Assembly: GCA_021776925.1 (NCBI GenBank)
Contig: JAJFFB010000099.1
Location: 1 to 38,247 of the forward strand
DNA: 38,247 nt
From: Planctomycetota bacterium
Lineage (GTDB): Bacteria > Planctomycetota > UBA1135
Reading direction: 5' to 3'
Part shown: positions 34,059-38,247 of the stretch, one piece after another
Layout of the letters: the number at the start of each line of letters is the position of its first letter
Numbering within the stretch: the first letter of the stretch is position 1
Program-made: the position numbers and the translations under genes
Notes under the pieces: generated by a model
What the model saw: the letters and a program-made list of their open reading frames with translations, nothing else
The model's database searches: none
Told to the model about the DNA's origin: nothing

Positions 34059-35696
34059 CTACTGCACCTGGAGCGCCAGCAGATTGCTGCCGTTCTCCAT
34101 CTGAATCGCCTGGATCCAGAGATTGAGACCGGAGGCTCCTGGCGGAACGCCGAGCTGCCATGTGCTTTCGCCGAGGGCGTTGCTCTGTTTCTGCCCGCCG
34201 ATCTGGAAGGGATTGGCCAGGCCAAGGGTTGCGTTGAGAGCGGCAACGTAGGTGCTGCCGAGGCCGGTCAGACTGACCGCGAGCCACGCAGGAGCATTCG
34301 GTCTTGCCCCCTTCAACGCCGCCGTTGCCGTCTGGCCGGCAACCAGATTACGCACCGACAACAGGGTCGGTTTCACGTTCAGATACCAGATATCTTGACC
34401 GCCATTGAAGGTCGCGGCGTAGGCCACATGGACCGAACCGGTCTGCGAGGCGCACTGGATGTAGTCGCCGATCTTTTGCTGCTGGGGCCAGCCCGCAGTT
34501 GTGTTGAAGGCATCCGAAGCGCGGCGGTCCACCGACCAGGTGCTGCCTCCGTCGAGCGAGAAGGAGTAGTACAGCTCGGAATCCGGCAACGGATCACCAG
34601 GGTCGTTGCGGGTGTCGTACCACACTGCGTCGATGCGGCCGTCGGGCGCCACCGACATCGCCGGCATCCATTGCAGGTCGCCGCTGCCGAGCACGTCGTC
34701 ATTGACGCGGATGCCGCTGTCCCAGCTGAATCCGCCATCGCTGCTGCGCGCCAGGATGACGTCGCTGCCGTCGTAGCGATCGTCGGCCCACAAGCAGTAG
34801 ACCCAACCGCTGCGCGGCCCGTTGGAGCGGTCGACGTCGAGGTAGAGCTGGTGAAAGCCGACCGGGTTGATGTCGAGGAAGCCGGGGTCGTTGCTGGAGT
34901 CGACCTCAAGGTCGAGGCCTGCGTTGCCACCATTTCCGAAGGCGTTGAAGGTGGTGGCGACGTTGGCGTCCCAGGCGTTGTCCGACTTGGTGACGTAGAT
35001 CGCATTGTCGCCGTAATGACGCCAGGCCGCGTACAACTCGCCGGAGGGTCCGACCGCATACTGCAGCATCCATTGGGTGCCGCCGCGGTCGGCGATGCGC
35101 AACGGCGGCGAAAAAGACTGGCCACCGTCGGTGGAGCGAACGAAACACTGGCCGCCGAGACTGAAGTTGTTCCAGCCGCCATAGAGGTGTCCGTCGCCAG
35201 GGCCGCCGCTGCGGTCGACCGTCAGCCAGCCCTTGTCACCGCTGGTGACCACCGTTTCAACGTCGCTCACCGCCGGCCAGGTCTGGCCGAAATCCGCCGA
35301 CTGATAAAGCACGTTGCCGAAACCTGGGCGAAACACTTCGGACCAGTAGTAGTAGACACCGAGCGAGTCCACCGCCAGCACCGGATCGGTTTGTTCCGCG
35401 GTGGCCGGGTATCCCGGAGGCGCCGGCAGCACGCCGCCACTGGTGAAGGTGGCGCCGCCGTCCAGCGACCAGGCGTAGCCCGCGTAGCGCGAATCCGACC
35501 CGGAGGAAGGGAAGGAGCGCCAGCCGATCACGATCGAGCCCGGGTTGACCGGGCTTACGGCGAGAGAAGGTTCGTTGCCGGCGTCGCCGATGATGTCCTG
35601 GCCGGTGATCGGATGCACGTTGACCTGCACTCCGGTCTGAGCAGAGGCCGCCGCCGAGGCGAAGGACAATAGAAGGGCGAGCGCGCATGCGGACAT
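34059..35696 (-). CDS. Exported sialidase-like (BNR) propeller protein
   Basis: 545 aa from the ATG at 35696. Signal peptide ends near ASAQ. BNR/Asp-box repeats of the form S-x-D-x-G-x-T/F-W/F are regular: SLDGGATF, SADFGQTW, STDGGQSF, SSDGGFSW, SLDGGSTW, indicating a six-bladed propeller (about 40-440). Catalytic sialidase residues cannot be confirmed, so exo-sialidase activity is not assured. The C-terminal about 100 residues (LSVRNLVAGQTATAALKGA and a GLGSTYVAALN segment) form an Ig-like tail common at the end of exported proteins in Planctomycetota. TAAGGT lies 7 nt before the ATG. Confidence 0.82.
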   Translation of the reverse strand: MSACALALLLSFASAAASAQTGVQVNVHPITGQDIIGDAGNEPSLAVSPVNPGSIVIGWRSFPSSGSDSRYAGYAWSLDGGATFTSGGVLPAPPGYPATAEQTDPVLAVDSLGVYYYWSEVFRPGFGNVLYQSADFGQTWPAVSDVETVVTSGDKGWLTVDRSGGPGDGHLYGGWNNFSLGGQCFVRSTDGGQSFSPPLRIADRGGTQWMLQYAVGPSGELYAAWRHYGDNAIYVTKSDNAWDANVATTFNAFGNGGNAGLDLEVDSSNDPGFLDINPVGFHQLYLDVDRSNGPRSGWVYCLWADDRYDGSDVILARSSDGGFSWDSGIRVNDDVLGSGDLQWMPAMSVAPDGRIDAVWYDTRNDPGDPLPDSELYYSFSLDGGSTWSVDRRASDAFNTTAGWPQQQKIGDYIQCASQTGSVHVAYAATFNGGQDIWYLNVKPTLLSVRNLVAGQTATAALKGARPNAPAWLAVSLTGLGSTYVAALNATLGLANPFQIGGQKQSNALGESTWQLGVPPGASGLNLWIQAIQMENGSNLLALQVQ

Positions 35697-35703
35697 TCCT
35701 TCG

Positions 35704-35709
35704 ACCTTA
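35704..35709 (-). promoter_or_regulatory. -10-like element close to the start at 35696
   Basis: TAAGGT (4 of 6 matches to TATAAT) ends 7 nt before the ATG at 35696 in a 55-nt gap. No -35 with good spacing. Confidence 0.3.
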
Positions 35710-35751
35710 GCAGAAGGAGTGTTCAGGCTTCGGCCAGTGGCGCGACCGGAA

Positions 35752-37290
35752 TCAGGCTTCGACCTGGGCGGTGATCACCGAGGACTTCACCGAGGCGTTG
35801 CCGCGCGGGGCCACGGCCTGGAACCACACCGGAATCAACGGCGCCTGGTTCGGCACGGTCACCGGCAGCGAGGCACGGCCGGTGGCCGCGGCGTTGGCAC
35901 TGCCGATCAAAGTCACCGGGTCAAGCAGGTCCAGACACATGCCGCCGAGACCCGGAGGACAGGGGCCGCCCTCGAACAGCACGCCGGCGATGCCATAGGT
36001 GAAGTAGACCCGTTCCCCGCTTTGCGCGGAGTCGGCGACCAGCAGCGGTGAGGTGCCGCGCTGCAAGGCGCCGACCAGGTTGAGCTGCAACTCCGGCACC
36101 GGGATGTCAAAGATGTAGATGCCGTCCGCGCCGCCGAACTCATGGCTGATGCCGAGCGCGATCTGGCCTTGGGAGTAACACTCCGGCGCCATCTTGATGC
36201 GGTAGACCACGCCGCGAGGCACGTTCTCGCCCCAGCGCACGATCTTGACCAGGGTCTCGCCGATTTTGGCGTAGACCCCGTCGAGGCCGACGGGCCCGCT
36301 GTCAGGGATGATGAAGATGTCGCCCTCCATCGCGTAGGAGGTCCACACGCCATTGAAGGTGTAGAAGTTGCCGGTGTTGTCCGGCTTGGGAGTGTCCATG
36401 TCGACGATGGTGCTCCAGGCCCCGTCCTCCCACAGGTACAGGCCGGCCCAACCCCCGAAACCGATCATGCCCTGGATTCCTTCGAACATCACCCGCGAGC
36501 CATCGGTCACAGGCGCGTAGAAATCGAAGCCGGTGCCGTGCCCGGGCACGTCGGTGTTGTGGTCGGCCAACCTCTGCAGACTGCCCGACGCGAGGTCATA
36601 ACGCACCACTCCTGTGTAGTAGTCCCAGTCCGGCGAACCGGTGGTGTACTTCATGTCGCTGACGAGCAGATTGCCGCGCACCCGCGGCTTGCCACGTTCC
36701 GCCACCGAAACGATGAGCGACCCCGGAATCCCGGGCATTGGATCGCCGGCGCCGACCACGCGGGTGACGGTGCCGCTGTTCAAATCCTTTACCCACAACT
36801 CCTCGGTGCTGCTGCGCCCGGTGACGAAAGTCAGGTGAGCGCCATCGGCGCTGACGTAGGGCTCGAAGCCACCGATGCCGGCGTTGAGATCGATCTCGGT
36901 CTGCACCGCGCCGCCGTTGCCGGAGTAGATGCCGATGACGTTGGAGTGCTCGTCCTTCTCGCGCACGAAACAGGTGCCCTGCCACAGACTCATCGGATCG
37001 AAGGTGTGGAAGGTCAGCGAGGTGCCGGGCAGAAAGTCATCTTGGGTGTAGATGACGGTGGCGGTACCACCGTGGCTGGCCTGGGTCTGCTGCTGGCGGT
37101 ACCACAGATTGGTGATGCCGCTGGCGACGGTGTAGGCCACCGTGCCTTCGTGGATCGCGTGCACCGTGGTGCTCTTGATGGTCTCGCCCGGGCGCCCCGG
37201 CATCGGGTCGTCGGGGTGCAGCAGGACCGTGGTCTGCACGCCGCCGCCCTGGGCGAGCAACAGGGTGGCAAGAATGGGAAGGGTGGCCAT
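35752..37290 (-). CDS. Exported propeller protein, NxxGxxAF/DUF7453-like
   Basis: 512 aa. Short signal peptide (MATLPILATLLLAQ). Repeated DDPMPGRPG and GDPMPGIPG motifs begin strands of a propeller-like repeat (about 20-410), a pattern seen in planctomycete choice-anchor tandem-repeat proteins. The C-terminal domain (about 415-512, with YFTYGIAGVLFEGGPCPPGLGG and a Cys-containing loop) resembles the tail in the neighbouring sialidase-like gene. No enzymatic motif. The gap to the ThuA gene upstream is 32 bases, so the two may share a transcript. Function unknown, probably surface-displayed. Confidence 0.78.
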   Translation of the reverse strand: MATLPILATLLLAQGGGVQTTVLLHPDDPMPGRPGETIKSTTVHAIHEGTVAYTVASGITNLWYRQQQTQASHGGTATVIYTQDDFLPGTSLTFHTFDPMSLWQGTCFVREKDEHSNVIGIYSGNGGAVQTEIDLNAGIGGFEPYVSADGAHLTFVTGRSSTEELWVKDLNSGTVTRVVGAGDPMPGIPGSLIVSVAERGKPRVRGNLLVSDMKYTTGSPDWDYYTGVVRYDLASGSLQRLADHNTDVPGHGTGFDFYAPVTDGSRVMFEGIQGMIGFGGWAGLYLWEDGAWSTIVDMDTPKPDNTGNFYTFNGVWTSYAMEGDIFIIPDSGPVGLDGVYAKIGETLVKIVRWGENVPRGVVYRIKMAPECYSQGQIALGISHEFGGADGIYIFDIPVPELQLNLVGALQRGTSPLLVADSAQSGERVYFTYGIAGVLFEGGPCPPGLGGMCLDLLDPVTLIGSANAAATGRASLPVTVPNQAPLIPVWFQAVAPRGNASVKSSVITAQVEA

Positions 37291-37322
37291 GCCCTTTCAG
37301 CGTTGCCGCCGCCCAATCTCCC

Positions 37323-38240
37323 TCATGGAGTCCAGATCACCTCTGCAGGGGCAACCAGGCTGACCGCGTCCTCGCTGGGGAAGTCGGCCGGGGGCGCGAT
37401 CGTGACCTTGCCGGTGGCCGCCCATTCGGTGCCGCGCGCGAGAATCGTCTGGAAGCCGACGCAGTGCACCGCCTCGGTACCACCGACGTGCCCCATCGGC
37501 GTGTGGAAGACACGACCCTCGCCGAAGTGCAACACCATCGCCATCGGTTCATGGCGATCGGTCTTGGAGGAATAGGCAGAAGCCACCACGATCAAGTTCT
37601 CGCACGGCCCACGCAGAGAGTCATACAACTCGTCCTTGCCGTGCTTCCATAGCGCAGGCAGACCCTCGACGATCGGGTGCCCGGTCTCCTGCGTTTCGAC
37701 CACGAACTCGTGTTGCGGCCCGTGGCTGCCGCTGCCTTCGTCGGCAGCTGGATCGGGCCGCCACTGGCTGTCGCTCAGACGCATGTGCGAACCACTGGCA
37801 GGCGTGCGCCCGCCCCAGCCGCCAACCCCGATCAGGCGGTTGTATTCGGGCCAGTCGCCGCTCGAGTTGTTGGCGGCGTGCACCACCACGAAACCACCCC
37901 CCCCTTCGACGTAAGTCACCAGTGCATCCTTCATCGCCTGTGACCACACGCAGGTGCCGCCGTCGTTGTAGTTGCTGAGTACGACGTCGTACTGGCTGAA
38001 ATCCGGACTCCAGGCTTCCCAATCGGCGCTGGCGCTCTTGTCCTCGGGCGAAGTCGAGACCTCGACCTCGAAGCGGCCGCTGGCGAGCAGGGTCGCCTTG
38101 GTCGCCTGGGTTGTGGCCTTCCAATCGTGGTTGTTCTGTCCGTCCAGGATCAGCACGCGGATCTTGGCCGGCGGATAGGATGAGGTGCAGCTTGCAAGTG
38201 TGCAGGCGAGCAGGAAGGAACCCAGCAGGAAACGGAGCAT
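37323..38240 (-). CDS. ThuA-domain lipoprotein
   Basis: 305 aa from the ATG at 38240 (a GTG at 38246 would add two residues). Signal peptide with lipobox LASC, so probably a lipoprotein. ThuA features are clear: IRVLILDGQNNHDWKATT at the start of the domain, YDVVLSNYNDGG, GGGGFVVVHAANNS (glutamine-amidotransferase-like fold), GPQHEFVVETQETGHPIVEGLP, and VFHTPMGHVGG near the end. ThuA from Sinorhizobium acts in trehalose utilisation; family members are linked to keto-sugar pathways. An 8-base C tract at 37897-37904 encodes part of the Gly-Gly-Gly run. The gene is essentially complete at the window edge. Confidence 0.9.
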   Translation of the reverse strand: MLRFLLGSFLLACTLASCTSSYPPAKIRVLILDGQNNHDWKATTQATKATLLASGRFEVEVSTSPEDKSASADWEAWSPDFSQYDVVLSNYNDGGTCVWSQAMKDALVTYVEGGGGFVVVHAANNSSGDWPEYNRLIGVGGWGGRTPASGSHMRLSDSQWRPDPAADEGSGSHGPQHEFVVETQETGHPIVEGLPALWKHGKDELYDSLRGPCENLIVVASAYSSKTDRHEPMAMVLHFGEGRVFHTPMGHVGGTEAVHCVGFQTILARGTEWAATGKVTIAPPADFPSEDAVSLVAPAEVIWTP

Positions 38241-38247
38241 TGGCACA

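Noticed and set aside
1..38247. tRNA, rRNA, CRISPR array, insertion sequence or phage gene
   Set aside because: No repeat-spacer arrays, transposase or integrase motifs, or tRNA-like folds were noticed on either strand. No computational scan was possible.

Overview
This 38,247-base window has high GC content, and most of its genes encode exported proteins. It looks like a chromosomal segment from a member of the Planctomycetota. That assignment is inferred from gene content: two DUF1080 domains in one protein, a ThuA-domain lipoprotein, a CehA-like PHP protein, a Tat-exported aldo/keto reductase, a sortilin-type propeller, exported proteins ending in the C-terminal beta-domain common in that phylum, and few Shine-Dalgarno sites. 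No 16S or other marker gene is present. I saw no phage, insertion sequence, CRISPR array, tRNA or rRNA.

Layout. (1) 1-4202, minus strand: a compact operon with ATGA/GTGA overlaps. It encodes a 426-aa membrane protein of unknown function, a LolD/MacB-type ATPase, an FtsX-like permease and a ZnuA/TroA-like binding protein. A truncated gene follows at the left edge. (2) 4277-10704, plus strand: two tandem M28 peptidases, a double-DUF1080 protein, a Tat-exported aldo/keto reductase and a small lipoprotein. (3) 10728-17519, minus strand: an exported propeller-like protein, two near-twin CXXCH proteins separated by a structured leader and a strong hairpin, a beta-helix protein, and a two-gene unit of unknown function. 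(4) 17583-20126, plus strand: a large lipoprotein with carboxypeptidase-regulatory-like domains and lower local GC. (5) 20120-21889, minus strand: a large exported esterase. (6) 21999-24964, plus strand: a metzincin-like protease and a small coupled protein. (7) 24966-30859, minus strand: a two-subunit molybdenum hydroxylase and a 1065-aa sortilin-like propeller. (8) 30946-33306, plus strand: a CehA/PHP protein, then about 750 bases of degenerate sequence. (9) 34059-38240, minus strand: a sialidase-like propeller, a second exported propeller and a ThuA lipoprotein.

How it fits together. The segment reads as an extracytoplasmic degradation and surface-protein region: peptidases, esterase, glycoside and keto-sugar enzymes, propellers, and redox proteins exported through Tat or carrying haem-type motifs. 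The most unusual unit is the left-edge ABC operon. It joins a lipoprotein-extraction-type ATPase and permease to a metal-binding-protein fold that lacks two of the four usual metal ligands. A second pattern is that at least eight gene starts carry a -10-like hexamer only 6-8 nt upstream, which suggests leaderless transcription.
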